Part shown: positions 24,689 through 33,552 of the stretch, piece after piece
Position numbering within the stretch: position 1 is the stretch's first letter
How the letters are laid out: every line of letters starts with the position of its first letter
Origin: Bacillota bacterium
GTDB taxonomy: Bacteria; Bacillota; Clostridia; Christensenellales; SZUA-584
DNA: 64,000 nt
Reading direction: 5' to 3'
Assembly (NCBI GenBank): GCA_023412005.1
Contig: JAEYOE010000023.1
Span: 1-64,000 of the forward strand
Translations under genes and position numbers: made by a program
The notes under the pieces: model-generated
Database searches by the model: none
Told to the model about the DNA's origin: nothing
The model's input: the letters and a program-made list of their open reading frames with translations, nothing else

Positions 24689-25141
24689 TTATTGTATATC
24701 AAACTCTGCCGCCGCAGCCACACTGCTGCCATCCGCACTGAATGTCTTGATAACCCGGTAGTGACCGGGGATCAACCCCTCATAGAAAAATTTAAGTGAG
24801 AAATCTTCTTCACTTGTTCCATTTGGCAGCAGTATAATGCCAATGGCTTCCCATGCTGCATTTTCGTTGACCGGAACTACATACCACGTTCCATCGACGG
24901 CGATTTCCAGATGCGGCTCTTTCCCAAACACATATTCAGTATCCGTGTTGTTGGTGTATTCAACCGTCAGCGATTCTGTCTTCGTGGTTACCGTTTCTTC
25001 TTTTATGCTCATGATGAGGCCTGTATCGGCCAAGTCACCGTACTCCGATTTTTCAAGGCTGTTTATGTCAATTTTCGGCGCACAGCCTGCCAGAGTAAGC
25101 ATCAATACCGATGCTATGGTCATTATCAGGATTCTTTTCAC
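24689..25141 (-). CDS. Lipoprotein with a single Ig-like domain (Big_14-like)
   Basis: A 150-residue lipoprotein: lipobox LTLAGC with Cys20, then a domain of about 125 residues with a beta pattern (TVEYTNNTDTEYVFGKEPHLEIAVDGTWYVVP ... EGLIPGHYRVIKTF). That pattern resembles the bacterial Ig-like group 14 domain found as single-domain lipoproteins in Clostridia; role unknown. The GTG at 25141 is chosen because AAAGGAG lies seven bases upstream and it gives a compact signal peptide. It stands alone between ychF and serC-serA-ppiB. Confidence 0.7.
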   Translation of the reverse strand: MKRILIMTIASVLMLTLAGCAPKIDINSLEKSEYGDLADTGLIMSIKEETVTTKTESLTVEYTNNTDTEYVFGKEPHLEIAVDGTWYVVPVNENAAWEAIGIILLPNGTSEEDFSLKFFYEGLIPGHYRVIKTFSADGSSVAAAAEFDIQ

Positions 25142-25274
25142 AAATTGACTCCTTTCGTACATTCTATATCCATAAGACTTTGACAGCCATCGGTTTGTTC
25201 CTTACAATTACAAAACAGAAAGCGAGAACATAAAGCCTGTCGCATTGTTATAACAACCTATTCCCTTTTCGCTC

Positions 25275-25370
25275 AAGCCTCCCTTATTGAGGGACAGACC
25301 TCGATTTTAATCGAGTGTCTGACGGAAGGAGTAAGACTCTTTTTCATTTTGCGAGACAGCCCTTGGTATT
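25275..25370. repeat. Intergenic hairpin-rich repeat-like segment
   Basis: Two adjacent hairpins: TCCC/GGGA around TTATTGA (25280-25294) and CAGAC...CGATT/AATCG...GTCTG (25295-25321). A GCGAGACAGCCCTT end follows (about 25350-25365). It resembles the small intergenic repeats of many Clostridia and shares the GCCTC start with the copy at 34805-34852. No gene is present in 25142-25464. Confidence 0.45.
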
Positions 25371-25414
25371 GGCTTTGCTTATTAGTGAAGGGCCGTGCGC
25401 AGTACGGATGAGGG

Positions 25415-25453
25415 CAAAAAAATCCCCGAAGATGTTTTAAATCATCGGGGATT
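25415..25453 (-). terminator. Terminator of serC-serA-ppiB
   Basis: Minus-strand stem AATCCCCGATGAT / CATCTTCGGGGATT (25453-25421) with a short loop, followed by TTTTT, 12 bases past the ppiB stop. Confidence 0.85.
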
Positions 25454-25464
25454 ACAGTTAGAAG

Positions 25465-25968
25465 CTACATTTTCTCCGGCTCTTCCACCGTCTCATCCTC
25501 GGTGAGCGTCACGCTCTTCATCACCTGAGGCGTTTTGGGCTTATCGGCATGGTTCGTCTCGGCCGCCGCAATCGCGTCCACCACGTCCATCCCCTCCACC
25601 ACACGGCCAAACGCCGCATACTGCTTGTCGAGGAACTTAGCGTCCGCATGACAAATGAAGAACTGGCTGCCCGCCGAATTCATCGCCGCCGAGCGCGCCA
25701 TCGAAATCACGCCGCGCGTGTGGCTTAAGGTGTTTTCCACCCCGTTTGCCGCAAACTCTCCCTTTATCGCATAGCCTGGGCCGCCTGTGCCGCTGCCGCT
25801 CGGGCAGCCGCCCTGAATCATAAACCCGCTGATCACGCGATGAAAAATGAGCCCGTTGTAAAAGCCCTTCGATACAAGGTTCTTAAAGTTCTTCACCGTG
25901 TTCGGCGCATACTCGCTAAGCAGCTCTATAGTTATCTTTTTTCCGTCTGACATTTCTATGATGACCAT
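25465..25968 (-). CDS. ppiB: Peptidyl-prolyl cis-trans isomerase, cyclophilin type
   Basis: A 167-residue cytosolic cyclophilin. FHRVISGFMIQGG carries the catalytic Arg, followed by GGPGYAIKGEF, HTRGVISMAR and NSAGSQFFICHADAKFLDKQYAAFGRVVEGMDVVD. No signal peptide. Third gene of serC-serA-ppiB, 20 bases behind serA; the link with serine synthesis is a shared transcript, not a known pathway connection. Confidence 0.95.
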   Translation of the reverse strand: MVIIEMSDGKKITIELLSEYAPNTVKNFKNLVSKGFYNGLIFHRVISGFMIQGGCPSGSGTGGPGYAIKGEFAANGVENTLSHTRGVISMARSAAMNSAGSQFFICHADAKFLDKQYAAFGRVVEGMDVVDAIAAAETNHADKPKTPQVMKSVTLTEDETVEEPEKM

Positions 25969-25988
25969 GAAAACCTCTTCTTTATCTC

Positions 25989-27158
25989 TTATTTCTCAAA
26001 AGTTCTGACGCGAATCACGCTGCCCACAGCCTTGATTTTATCGATGGTTTTAGTATCCACGTTTTCATCAAGGTTAATCACGGTATACGCAATCTCGCCT
26101 TTCGATTTGTTAACCATGTCTGTGATGTTCGCGCCCGATTCGGCCAGCAGTGCGGTAATCTGCCCCACCATACCGGTCACGTTTTTGTGAATCACAGCCA
26201 CGCGGAACTTGCCGGTAAACGGCAGCACAGCATTCGGCATGTTCACCGAGTTGACGATCTTGCCCATCTCAAGGTAATCCCTCAGCTCCGTGGCCGCCAT
26301 CACGGCACAATTCTCTTCCGACTCAGGCGTGGATGCGCCAAGGTGCGGAATGCTGATCACATTGTCGTAGTTCAAAAGCTTGTCGTTTGGGAAGTCCGTC
26401 ACATAGCATTTGATCTTGTTGTTATCCAGCGCATCGTACAGAGCATCGTAATCGATCAACCCGTTTCTCGCAAAGTTCAGCAGCACAACGTTCTTTTTCA
26501 TTTTAGCCATCTCCGCCAACCCGATGAAGCTCTTGGTCTGATCCATCAGCGGAATGTGCAGCGTGATGAAATCCGCATGCGAAAGCACGCTGTCGAGGCT
26601 GATGGCGCGCTGCACATCATGATCGAGCCCCCAAGCCGATTCAATGGATATGTACGGGTCGTATCCGATGACACGCATACCGAGTGACCGTGCGGCGTTG
26701 GCCACCATCACGCCAATGGCCCCGAGACCGATCACACCGAGCGTTTTGCCTTCAATTTCCGGGCCCACAAACTGGTTTTTGCCCTTTTCCACCATAGGCA
26801 GCACCTCGTCGCCCTTGCCCTTGAGCGTTTTAACCCATTCGTTTGCTTCAATAATATGACGGCTCGCAATCAGCATACCCGCCAGCACCAGTTCCTTCAC
26901 GCCGTTGGCGTTCGCGCCCGGCGTATTGAACACAACAATGCCCTTTTTTGCGCAGTCGTCCACCGGTATGTTGTTCACACCCGCGCCCGCGCGCGCAATC
27001 GCCAGCACGCTCTCCGGCATTTGAAGATCATGGACTTTGGCGGATCTTACAAGTATCGCGTCATAATCGGTCACATCTTCGCTGATCTCGTAATTGTCCT
27101 TTGGCAGATAATCGTACACCACATTCGATATTGAATTGAGTTTTTTAATTTTAAACAT
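25989..27158 (-). CDS. serA: D-3-phosphoglycerate dehydrogenase
   Basis: A 389-residue NAD-dependent enzyme for the first step of serine synthesis. The NAD fold is seen in LGVIGLGAIGVMVANAARSLGMRVIGYDP; catalytic residues in NFARNGLID and PHLGASTPESEENC; a C-terminal ACT domain (about 315-389) probably senses serine. The short form with one ACT domain, no intervening domain. AAGGAG lies before the ATG. 23 bases behind serC. Confidence 0.95.
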   Translation of the reverse strand: MFKIKKLNSISNVVYDYLPKDNYEISEDVTDYDAILVRSAKVHDLQMPESVLAIARAGAGVNNIPVDDCAKKGIVVFNTPGANANGVKELVLAGMLIASRHIIEANEWVKTLKGKGDEVLPMVEKGKNQFVGPEIEGKTLGVIGLGAIGVMVANAARSLGMRVIGYDPYISIESAWGLDHDVQRAISLDSVLSHADFITLHIPLMDQTKSFIGLAEMAKMKKNVVLLNFARNGLIDYDALYDALDNNKIKCYVTDFPNDKLLNYDNVISIPHLGASTPESEENCAVMAATELRDYLEMGKIVNSVNMPNAVLPFTGKFRVAVIHKNVTGMVGQITALLAESGANITDMVNKSKGEIAYTVINLDENVDTKTIDKIKAVGSVIRVRTFEK

Positions 27159-27181
27159 ATTATCAGCTCCTTAAGCTATCA

Positions 27182-28258
27182 TTACGCGTTCTTTTCAAAT
27201 TCCTTCATGAAGTCGACCAAAGCCTTCACGCCTTCATACGGCATGGCGTTATAAATGCTGGCTCTCATGCCGCCCACGCTTCTATGGCCCTTGATGTTAA
27301 CAAAGCCTTTGGCTTTGGCTTCCGACACAAACTTTTTATCGAGCGCCTCGTCACCCGTCACAAACGTCACATTCATCAGTGAGCGGAATTCCTTTTGCGC
27401 AGTGGGCTTAAACAGCGATGACGAATCCAGATAATTGTAAAGCAGCGCGGCCTTTTCCTCGTTGCGCTGCTGCATCGCGGGAACGCCGCCTTCCTTTAAT
27501 AAATGCGCAAACACCAACCCCGCAATATAGATACCATACGTTGTCGGTGTGTTATACATCGAATCGTTGTCCGCCATCAGCTTGTAATCGAGCATCGAGG
27601 GCGTGTCTTGGGGCGCTTTGCCGATTAAATCCTCGCGCACAATCACCACAGTGACGCCCGCGGGGCCGATGTTTTTCTGTGCGCCCGCATAGATCAAGCC
27701 ATAGTCACCAACGTTTATCGTTTCCGAAAGAATGCATGAACTCATGTCGCTCACCAGCGTCAGCCCATTTGTGTCGGGGATTTTCGTAAAGCGTGTGCCG
27801 TATATCGTGTTGTTGGACGTGATATGCACATAATCAGCCGGCTGTGCGAACATGTCCTTCGTGGTTTCGGGGATATACGTAAAGTTTTTGTCCTCTGAAG
27901 ACGCCGCAACGATAACCTCGCCCACCTTTTTAGCTTCCGCGATCGCCTTTTTTGCAAACATACCTGTTTTTAAATAATAAGCGCGTTTATGAGTGGTCAT
28001 CAGATTGATTGGCACCATGGAAAACTGCAGAGTCGCGCCCCCCTGTAAAAAGAGCACCTTGTAGTTGTTCGGAATGGCCATAAGCGATCGAAGGTCAGCT
28101 TCGGCTTTGCCGATAATGGCTTCATAATCAGCGCTTCGGTGGCTCATTTCCATCACACTCATGCCGCTGCTGCCGTAATAAACCAGCTCTTCCTGCGCCT
28201 GCTTCAAAACAGCTTCGGGCAGGCACGCAGGGCCTGCGGAAAAATTATATACCTTCAT
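27182..28258 (-). CDS. serC: Phosphoserine aminotransferase
   Basis: A 358-residue PLP enzyme (class V fold) converting 3-phosphohydroxypyruvate and glutamate to phosphoserine. The start KVYNFSAGPACLPEAVL is diagnostic; the PLP lysine is in YAGAQKNIGPAGVTVVIV; GHRSVGGMRASIYNAMP closes the domain. Adjacent serC-serA; the phosphatase serB is not in the window. A TTGCGT-17-TATAAT promoter lies on the minus strand, with the -10 at 28329-28324. Confidence 0.96.
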   Translation of the reverse strand: MKVYNFSAGPACLPEAVLKQAQEELVYYGSSGMSVMEMSHRSADYEAIIGKAEADLRSLMAIPNNYKVLFLQGGATLQFSMVPINLMTTHKRAYYLKTGMFAKKAIAEAKKVGEVIVAASSEDKNFTYIPETTKDMFAQPADYVHITSNNTIYGTRFTKIPDTNGLTLVSDMSSCILSETINVGDYGLIYAGAQKNIGPAGVTVVIVREDLIGKAPQDTPSMLDYKLMADNDSMYNTPTTYGIYIAGLVFAHLLKEGGVPAMQQRNEEKAALLYNYLDSSSLFKPTAQKEFRSLMNVTFVTGDEALDKKFVSEAKAKGFVNIKGHRSVGGMRASIYNAMPYEGVKALVDFMKEFEKNA

Positions 28259-28323
28259 GATAACCTCCTGTTAAATAGAAAGATTTTATATGTCATTGTT
28301 AAAAAATTATCAAACTTTTCTAC

Positions 28324-28352
28324 ATTATAAGCGCACAATTTCGCAAACGCAA
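28324..28352 (-). promoter_or_regulatory. Promoter of serC-serA-ppiB
   Basis: Minus strand: TTGCGT, 17-base spacer, TATAAT (28329-28324). A further upstream extended -10, TGCTATACT (near 28395), may be a second start. No T-box or other riboswitch features were seen in the 65-130 base leader. Confidence 0.6.
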
Positions 28353-28498
28353 GCGCTTTTCTGGTTTACCGTCAACGCTCTAATGATGCAGTCAGTATAG
28401 CATATGACATGTTCATTTAGCAAAACCAAACATTTTTTGTTCATCTGAAAATCTGTTTTACGCTCATTCACACTGTTAGATAAATATGTCTGTACGCC

Positions 28499-28527
28499 TT
28501 GACAACCATTTTGCCTTGTCCTATAAT
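28499..28527 (+). promoter_or_regulatory. Consensus promoter of greA-lysS
   Basis: Perfect TTGACA (28499-28504), a 17-base spacer and perfect TATAAT (28522-28527). A second extended -10, TGGTATAAT, follows with TATAAT at 28581-28586, so the operon may have two starts. GGGAGG lies just before the ATG at 28641. Confidence 0.85.
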
Positions 28528-28640
28528 CACAATATTATAAAAATGGTCGATTTGCATGACTTACCATCATTTTATGCTGGTATAATACCGTTTTAAAAGC
28601 ACATATTATCTAAACAAAAGATAATCACCGGGAGGAAGCC

Positions 28641-29117
28641 ATGACAAACGAACAAGTGATTCTTACAAAAGACGGACTGAAGGAAAAGCAGGAAAAGCTT
28701 GATTATTTAAAAACCGTCAGACGAGGCCAGATTTCTGAGCAAATCAAGGAAGCTCGTGCTTTTGGCGATCTCTCGGAAAACGCAGAATATGACGAAGCCA
28801 AGAACGAGCAGGCGCGTGTAGAAACAGAAATCGCGCAGCTGGAAAAGCTGCTGCGCAATGCCATCGTCGTTGAAGACAATGAGATAGATTTATCTACCGT
28901 GGGCATCGGCACCACCGTGCGCATACTTGACCTCGAATTCAATGAAGAAGAAGTGTATTCCATCGTTGGGTCGGCAGAAGCCGATGCCGATAAAAAAAGA
29001 ATTTCTAACCAGTCTCCGGTCGGTGCGGCGCTGATCGGCAAGAAGGTGGGCGAACTGGCTGAGGTGACCACGCCGGGCGGCATCGCAACATTCAAAGTCG
29101 TCGATATATTCAGATAA
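28641..29117 (+). CDS. greA: Transcription elongation factor GreA
   Basis: A 158-residue factor that rescues back-tracked RNA polymerase by stimulating transcript cleavage. The N-terminal coiled coil ends in the acidic tip AFGDLSENAEYDEAKNEQ; the C-terminal FKBP-like domain contains ISNQSPVGAALIGKKVGE. It lies 11 bases before lysS, the same pairing as in many Clostridia. Confidence 0.96.
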   Translation: MTNEQVILTKDGLKEKQEKLDYLKTVRRGQISEQIKEARAFGDLSENAEYDEAKNEQARVETEIAQLEKLLRNAIVVEDNEIDLSTVGIGTTVRILDLEFNEEEVYSIVGSAEADADKKRISNQSPVGAALIGKKVGELAEVTTPGGIATFKVVDIFR

Positions 29118-29128
29118 GGGCAGGAACA

Positions 29129-30616
29129 ATGGAGGAAAAATTAAATCAGCAGTCACAGGAGACGCTCAGTGAGGTTCTCCGCGTCAGAAGAGAAAAGCTG
29201 GACGAGCTTCGAAACGCCGGACAAGATCCTTTTGTTATTACGCGTTTCGATAAAACGCATTCATCGAACGACATTATCGGGGGCTTTGAAGCGCTGGAAG
29301 GCCAACTGGTCCGTATTGCCGGCCGCCTGATGAGCAAACGCATTATGGGGAAAGCCAGTTTTTCGCATGTGCAGGACATGGACGGGCAGATTCAGCTTTA
29401 CGTTCGCCGCGATGTACTCGGCGAAGAGCCGTATGCGGCTTTTAAAAAGCTTGATATCGGCGATATCGTCGGTGTAACCGGTGAGGTGTTCAAAACCAAT
29501 GCGGGCGAAGTCTCTGTGAAAGCCACAGCCATTGAGCTGCTTTCAAAATCGCTGCTGCCGCTGCCCGAGAAATTTCACGGGCTTAAGGATACCGATCTGC
29601 GTTACCGTCAGCGCTATGTGGATCTGATCGTTAACCCCGAAGTCAAAAAGACATTCCTTGCACGCTCTCTTGTCATCAAAACCATTCGCGAGTATCTCGA
29701 TAATGTCGGTTATATTGAGGTGGAAACGCCGATTCTCATGGGAGAAGCGGGCGGCGCAGCCGCTCGTCCGTTTACCACGCACCATAACACGCTCGATATC
29801 AATATGTATCTGCGCATCGCAACCGAGCTGCATTTAAAGCGTCTCATCGTCGGCGGATTTGAAAAGGTCTATGAAATCGGCCGTATTTTCCGCAACGAGG
29901 GCATGTCGATCAAGCACAACCCCGAATTCACCACTGTTGAGCTGTATCAGGCGTATGCCAATGTCGACGATATGATGGTGCTGTGTGAAAACCTGTTTTT
30001 TACGTGCGCTCAAAAGCTGTACGGAACAGGAGAGATTGAGTATCAGGGGTCAGCTGTCGATCTGACGCCGCCATGGCGCAGGCTATCTATGCTCGATGCC
30101 GTCAAGCAATACACCGGTGCCGATTTTTCTAACTGTACCGATGAGCAGGCACGTGACATCGCCAAAGGCCTTGGGCTGAACGTTGAAAAGCCGCAGTCAC
30201 GCGGGGAGCTATTGTATGCCGCATTTGACGCGTTTGTGGAAGAGCGGCTCATTGAACCCACATTTATTTACGGTTACCCTGTTGAAGCATCACCGTTGGC
30301 CAAGAAAGACCCAAATGCGCCGTGGCTGACCGAACGCTTTGAGCTGTTCATCACCGGCCGAGAGCTGGCCAATGCCTTTTCTGAGCTGAACGACCCGGAC
30401 GATCAGCGCGCACGGTTCATGGCGCAGGCGCAGCAGCGTGCCGCGGGCGATGCGGAGGCGCACATGATGGACGAGGATTATTTGAACGCACTCGAATACG
30501 GCCTTGCGCCCACGGGCGGCATGGGCATCGGTATCGACCGCATGGTGATGCTGCTGACAGACAGCTATTCGATTCGCGATGTGATTCTATTCCCTACAAT
30601 GAAGCCCAAAGAATAG
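29129..30616 (+). CDS. lysS: Lysine--tRNA ligase, class II
   Basis: A 495-residue class II enzyme: an N-terminal OB anticodon-binding domain (about 50-150) and a catalytic domain with motif 1 near FLARSLVIKTIREYL, motif 2 FRNEGMSIKHNPEFT and motif 3 GGMGIGIDRMVMLLT. Full length. Co-transcribed with greA. Confidence 0.97.
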   Translation: MEEKLNQQSQETLSEVLRVRREKLDELRNAGQDPFVITRFDKTHSSNDIIGGFEALEGQLVRIAGRLMSKRIMGKASFSHVQDMDGQIQLYVRRDVLGEEPYAAFKKLDIGDIVGVTGEVFKTNAGEVSVKATAIELLSKSLLPLPEKFHGLKDTDLRYRQRYVDLIVNPEVKKTFLARSLVIKTIREYLDNVGYIEVETPILMGEAGGAAARPFTTHHNTLDINMYLRIATELHLKRLIVGGFEKVYEIGRIFRNEGMSIKHNPEFTTVELYQAYANVDDMMVLCENLFFTCAQKLYGTGEIEYQGSAVDLTPPWRRLSMLDAVKQYTGADFSNCTDEQARDIAKGLGLNVEKPQSRGELLYAAFDAFVEERLIEPTFIYGYPVEASPLAKKDPNAPWLTERFELFITGRELANAFSELNDPDDQRARFMAQAQQRAAGDAEAHMMDEDYLNALEYGLAPTGGMGIGIDRMVMLLTDSYSIRDVILFPTMKPKE

Positions 30617-30624
30617 TGTATAAC

Positions 30625-30690
30625 GAGCGTTTCGCTCTTATATATTTTTTTCAAAGGCGTCCGGGCGATAATCCTCGTCCGGATGTTTTT
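30625..30690 (+). terminator. Double terminator behind lysS
   Basis: Two hairpins: GAGCG/CGCTC followed by TTATATATTTTTT (30625-30652), and CGTCCGGGC/GTCCGGATG with two G-U pairs followed by TTTTT (30658-30690). Confidence 0.7.
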
Positions 30691-30776
30691 CGTTTGCTGG
30701 TTTTATTCGTCATCGTGTGCGTATTGTGGATAACACGCAATTATGGTATGATGGACGCTGAAAAGGAGTGATACAT

Positions 30777-31385
30777 TTGTCGCCATCGATTCGTGTTGTG
30801 CTTCGGTTTCTATGGTTCTTTTTAACCAGACTGCTCATATGCGGTTTCATTGTGGGTCTTGTTGTGCTGTCATTCTTTGCAGCTATGGATTATATGACCA
30901 TACAAACAATGGTGAAAGACGGGCTTCAAACACGCGCAGATGTGGTGATCAAAAACGATGATCCTTCCTTGCTGTCCAAAGTGTTTTCTAAGAACTTCTT
31001 AGAGCAGGATACATTACTCAATTCATCTGCATACAAGTCGTTTGATGTCTCCGATTTCGACTACAAATCAGACATCGGCTTTGCCTTGGTGTTGCCGTGG
31101 CAAGGTACTGTCACACTTCGTGTCACCGAAAAAGTCACGGATATTAAAGCCGAGCTGTTTGCCGACGAGAAGAGCAAAGCCGCGCCCACCACTGCGCCAT
31201 TGTGGGATAACGGCATCTATGATGTTTCTGTCACGCGGTATGAAGACAGCTGGCGCATTGTATCAATGAAGCTTGTTGAAATGCTGCCGCAGCCTTCTCC
31301 CACACCGCCGCCATCTGCAACGGCCACGCCGTCGCCCACGCCGTCGCCCACACCGGCGAACCCCGAGGAGATTATTGAAGACTGA
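30777..31385 (+). CDS. Single-pass membrane protein with Pro/Thr-rich tail
   Basis: A 202-residue protein of unknown family. One membrane helix (about 12-36), an extracytoplasmic domain (about 40-155) with an alpha+beta look (VVIKNDDPSLLSKVFSKNF ... GIYDVSVTRYEDSWRIVSMKL), and a Pro/Thr/Ser tail (about 167-195) of repeated SPTP units that could cross the cell wall. The layout resembles a small NTF2-like domain, unproven. The TTG at 30777 is preferred, seven bases after AAGGAG; the GTG at 30768 overlaps that SD. TTGTGG-17-TATGAT promoter at 30724-30752. Its stop overlaps the dus start. Confidence 0.7.
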   Translation: MSPSIRVVLRFLWFFLTRLLICGFIVGLVVLSFFAAMDYMTIQTMVKDGLQTRADVVIKNDDPSLLSKVFSKNFLEQDTLLNSSAYKSFDVSDFDYKSDIGFALVLPWQGTVTLRVTEKVTDIKAELFADEKSKAAPTTAPLWDNGIYDVSVTRYEDSWRIVSMKLVEMLPQPSPTPPPSATATPSPTPSPTPANPEEIIED

Positions 31386-32341
31386 TGCAAAGCAAAGCCT
31401 ATCTCGCACCCATGGCCGGCGTCACGGATGCAGCGTTTCGGCATATCGCGGTGGAACAGGGTGCAGATTTTACCTACACGGAGATGGTGAGCGCCAAAGG
31501 CTTAAAATACGGCAGCGCCAAAACAGCCTCTCTGCTCTCCTTCGCGGAGAATGAAAAGACCGTCGGTGTTCAGCTGTTCGCAAGCGATGCGGATGCGCTG
31601 AAAGCCAGCATAGACTCTTTGCAGGAGCGATACTCTGATCGTATCGCTCTGTTTGATATCAACATGGGCTGCCCCGCGCCCAAAATCACCTCCAACGGCG
31701 AGGGCTGCGCTTTGATGAAAACCCCGGCACTGGCTTCATCTCTTATTAAAGCTGCCGTCAGCGTCTCCAAAAAACCCGTCACCGTTAAATTCCGAAAAGG
31801 CTGGGACGACCAAAGTGTAAACGCGGTGGATTTCGCGCGTATGGCCGAGCAATCCGGCGCGGCGGCTGCCGCCGTTCACGGCCGCACACGCAGCCAGTTC
31901 TACAGCGGTCAAGCCGACATGAGCATTGTCGCCGAGGTGAAACGCGCTGTGAGCATTCCCGTTATCGGCAACGGCGATATTTTCTGCGCGCAAGACGCAT
32001 TGCGGATGCTTGAGCAGACCGGCTGTGATGCGGTAATGGTGGCCCGCGGTGCCATCGGCAATCCGTTTCTATTCAGAGAGATCAGGCAGCTTTTACAATA
32101 CGGCACAGAATCAGCACCGGCATCTGCCGATGAAAAGATTGATGCGCTTGTGAAGCAGGCGCGGCTGGCCTGTATGGATAAAGGGGAACGCGTTGCGATG
32201 AAGCAGATTCGCAAGCATGCCGCCTGGTACTTTAAAGGCATGAGCGGTGCAGCCAAACTGCGTGAAGCTGCCGTTCGGTTAAATACGCTGGACGATCTAC
32301 TGTGTTTAATATCCGGCCTCAAAGAGCACACAATATCGTGA
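31385..32341 (+). CDS. tRNA-dihydrouridine synthase (DusB type)
   Basis: A 318-residue FMN enzyme reducing uridines in tRNA to dihydrouridine. Seen: LAPMAGVTDAAFR (start of the TIM barrel), DINMGCPAPKI with the catalytic Cys, AAVHGRTRSQFYSG and IGNGDIF, MVARGAIGNPFLF (FMN phosphate site), and a C-terminal helical domain (RKHAAWYFKGM). The ATG at 31385 shares one base with the stop of the preceding gene, so the two are coupled. Which uridines it modifies is not decidable. Confidence 0.93.
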   Translation: MQSKAYLAPMAGVTDAAFRHIAVEQGADFTYTEMVSAKGLKYGSAKTASLLSFAENEKTVGVQLFASDADALKASIDSLQERYSDRIALFDINMGCPAPKITSNGEGCALMKTPALASSLIKAAVSVSKKPVTVKFRKGWDDQSVNAVDFARMAEQSGAAAAAVHGRTRSQFYSGQADMSIVAEVKRAVSIPVIGNGDIFCAQDALRMLEQTGCDAVMVARGAIGNPFLFREIRQLLQYGTESAPASADEKIDALVKQARLACMDKGERVAMKQIRKHAAWYFKGMSGAAKLREAAVRLNTLDDLLCLISGLKEHTIS

Positions 32342-32456
32342 ATCCCCGTCGTTTTTTACATGAATAATGCAGGTTGAAAAAAGTCGATAGTTGTATTATA
32401 GTATAATCTATCTGTATATGTGGTGGCAAATAACTTTTTAAAGGGGTTTTGAATAG

Positions 32457-33500
32457 ATGGGCTTGTTTGAATTCAACGACATCGGCATTGACCTTGGGAC
32501 GGCAAGCGTACTCGTTTATGTTAAAGGCAAGGGAATTGTGCTGCGCGAGCCTTCGGTGGTTGCCGTAAACCGCACCACAGGCGAGATCATTGCAATCGGT
32601 GAAGAAGCGCGCATTATGCTTGGCAGAACACCCGGCAACATTGTCGCGGTAAGGCCGCTTCGCAACGGTGTGATTTCCAACTTCCACGACACCGAAAGAA
32701 TGCTGCGCTATTTCCTGCGCAAGGTTATCGGCCGCAAGCTGTTTTTTAAACCGCGCGTTATCGTCTGCGTTCCCTCGGGTGTTACTGAAGTGGAACGACG
32801 CAGTGTTATTGAGGCAACAGAAGAAGCGGGCGCACGCCACACAGGTCTTATTGAAGAACCAATGGCAGCCGCTATTGGTGCCGGCATTGATATTTCCGCG
32901 CCGTTTGGCAACATGGTGATGGATATTGGCGGCGGAACAACGGATATCGCTGTGATATCGCTCGGCGGCATCGTTATCAGCGATTCCGTGAAAGTTGCGG
33001 GCGACAAGTTTGACGAAGCAATCGTCAGGTATATGAAGAAAAAGCACAATATGCTGATTGGTGAACGCACCGCCGAAGAAATCAAAATTAACATCGGTTC
33101 CGCTTTCCCGCGCAAAGAGCAGATTTTTATGGAAGTGGCTGGTCGAAATCTGATTTCCGGGCTGCCCAAGGTGGTCACCATTAGCTCCAACGAAACGATT
33201 GAGGCGCTGGAAGAGCCGCTTAACGCGATGATGGAAACGCTGCACGGTGTGCTGGAACGCATCCCGCCGGAGCTTTCGTCGGATATCGCCGAGAACGGCA
33301 TCTGCATGACAGGCGGCGGCGCGCTGTTATACGGCCTTGACCGCTTGCTCAGCGAAAAAACAGGCATTCCCTGCTATGTCGCCGAAGACGCCATTTCCTG
33401 TGTGGCCATCGGCACCGGCATGTCGCTCGACAATGTGGAGTATTACGCCAACGGCACAGTCTACGACTACCGCAAGGGCGATTATTACAACAATTATTAA
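32457..33500 (+). CDS. MreB/Mbl-type actin homologue
   Basis: A 347-residue bacterial actin that organises lateral wall synthesis. Phosphate 1 motif IGIDLGTASVLVYVKGKGIVL (9-29), connect and phosphate 2 motifs FGNMVMDIGGGTTDIAVI, and the adenosine motif GICMTGGGALLYGLDRLL. No mreC/mreD follow, so it is an extra or relocated copy, more like B. subtilis Mbl/MreBH in context. The C-terminal tail is Tyr/Asn-rich. A TATAAT box is at 32402-32407. Confidence 0.93.
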   Translation: MGLFEFNDIGIDLGTASVLVYVKGKGIVLREPSVVAVNRTTGEIIAIGEEARIMLGRTPGNIVAVRPLRNGVISNFHDTERMLRYFLRKVIGRKLFFKPRVIVCVPSGVTEVERRSVIEATEEAGARHTGLIEEPMAAAIGAGIDISAPFGNMVMDIGGGTTDIAVISLGGIVISDSVKVAGDKFDEAIVRYMKKKHNMLIGERTAEEIKINIGSAFPRKEQIFMEVAGRNLISGLPKVVTISSNETIEALEEPLNAMMETLHGVLERIPPELSSDIAENGICMTGGGALLYGLDRLLSEKTGIPCYVAEDAISCVAIGTGMSLDNVEYYANGTVYDYRKGDYYNNY

Positions 33501-33552
33501 TCAGTTATGTATCGCATGGTGGTGGAAAACTAAGCGATAAGGAGAATTTTGA

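Noticed and set aside
31304..31365. Short tandem repeats as a CRISPR-like array
   Set aside because: They encode the SPTP tail of a membrane protein in frame; no repeat-spacer pattern was found anywhere in the window.
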